Assembly: GCA_002452635.1 (NCBI GenBank)
Contig: DKEU01000109.1
Span: 7,021 to 19,867 of the forward strand
Direction of reading: 5' to 3'
Origin: Desulfovibrionaceae bacterium UBA6814
Lineage (GTDB): Bacteria > Desulfobacterota > Desulfovibrionia > Desulfovibrionales > Desulfovibrionaceae
DNA: 12,847 bases
This document shows, in pieces, positions 12,685 to 12,847 of the stretch. How positions within the stretch are numbered: the first letter of the stretch is position 1; each line of letters starts with the position of its first letter. The notes beneath the pieces were generated by a model. It searched no databases and had not been told where the DNA came from. It saw only the letters and a list, made by a program, of their open reading frames with translations. The position numbers were made by a program, and so were the translations under genes.

Positions 12685-12847
12685 GGCGCGTTCCTGCGCG
12701 GGCGGCCGCCGGGCTTGGCGGCCCGCGGCGCGTCGCCTTCGGCCAGGTTGCGGACCACGTGCTGGGGCAGGTGCAGGGGCAGCACCAGGTTGCCGGAGCA
12801 GACCATGACCGCGTACTCCACCACGTTCTTGAGCTCGCGCACGTTGC
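12681..12847 (-). CDS. Sigma-54-dependent transcriptional activator, C-terminal end only
   Basis: Only the last 55 codons are inside the window. They begin NVRELKNVVEYAVMVCSGN, the end of the AAA+ sigma-54 interaction domain (the usual GNVRELxN-x-x-E motif), followed by LPLHLPQHVV. After that comes only a short basic, Pro/Gly-rich tail (AAKPGGRPRRNAP) and a TGA that overlaps the next ATG. The Fis-type HTH expected about 30-80 residues further on is absent. The protein should act on sigma-54 RNA polymerase, but DNA binding must come from its unseen N-terminus, from the basic tail, or not at all. It is the most upstream visible gene of the signalling operon and the likely transcriptional output of its phosphorelay. 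Confidence 0.87.
   Translation of the reverse strand, partial: NVRELKNVVEYAVMVCSGNLVLPLHLPQHVVRNLAEGDAPRAAKPGGRPRRNAP

Noticed and set aside
1..12847. CRISPR arrays, rRNA and tRNA genes, transposases and integrases
   Set aside because: No regular repeat-spacer pattern, no cloverleaf or rRNA-like stretch, and no recombinase motifs were seen by eye on either strand.

Overview
The window looks like a GC-rich chromosome segment from a sulfate-reducing deltaproteobacterium of the Desulfovibrio type. The grounds are an octaheme cytochrome c with a membrane cytochrome b partner, a HesB-like selenoprotein (a family known from Desulfovibrio and Geobacter), and a dense set of two-component genes. The genus is an inference. 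One AT-rich block of about 2 kb is clearly foreign to its surroundings.

Layout. (1) Positions 1-405, + strand: the 3' end of a peroxiredoxin gene, closed by a strong bidirectional terminator at 423-466. (2) Positions 484-4858, - strand: two respiratory operons read one after the other. The upstream one encodes a HesB-like selenoprotein with an in-frame UGA, a Tat-exported four-cluster Fe-S protein and a small membrane cytochrome b. The downstream one encodes a tetrathionate-reductase-family octaheme cytochrome c and a four-helix cytochrome b. (3) Positions 5015-5698, + strand: a Crp/Fnr regulator divergent from the selenoprotein operon. Its recognition helix has the FNR-type E-xx-S-R pattern. 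Perfect TTGAT-N4-ATCAA boxes lie in front of both respiratory operons, each the same distance (34.5 bp, centre to end) from a plausible -10. This suggests one local FNR-type regulon.

(4) Positions about 5705-7687: an AT-rich restriction-modification island. A beta-class DNA methyltransferase (- strand) is divergent from a single polypeptide (+ strand) that joins an HTH_3 regulator domain to a PD-(D/E)XK nuclease-like domain. It is inserted cleanly between the Crp/Fnr gene and the next operon.

(5) Positions 7688-12847, - strand: a signalling operon. In transcription order it has the C-terminus of a sigma-54 activator (apparently without a Fis-type HTH), a NifX/FeMo-co-binding-domain protein, a membrane sensor histidine kinase, a receiver protein, a degenerate kinase-like protein, a leader with four consecutive hairpins, a second receiver protein, and a receiver-histidine kinase fusion. 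Most junctions overlap or nearly touch, so a joint phosphorelay is likely. Its stimulus and output cannot be read from the window.

The most informative points are the UGA-interrupted selenoprotein gene with a SECIS-like hairpin, the paired FNR-type promoters, the regulator-nuclease fusion, and the hairpin leader showing the same AGGAC loop twice.
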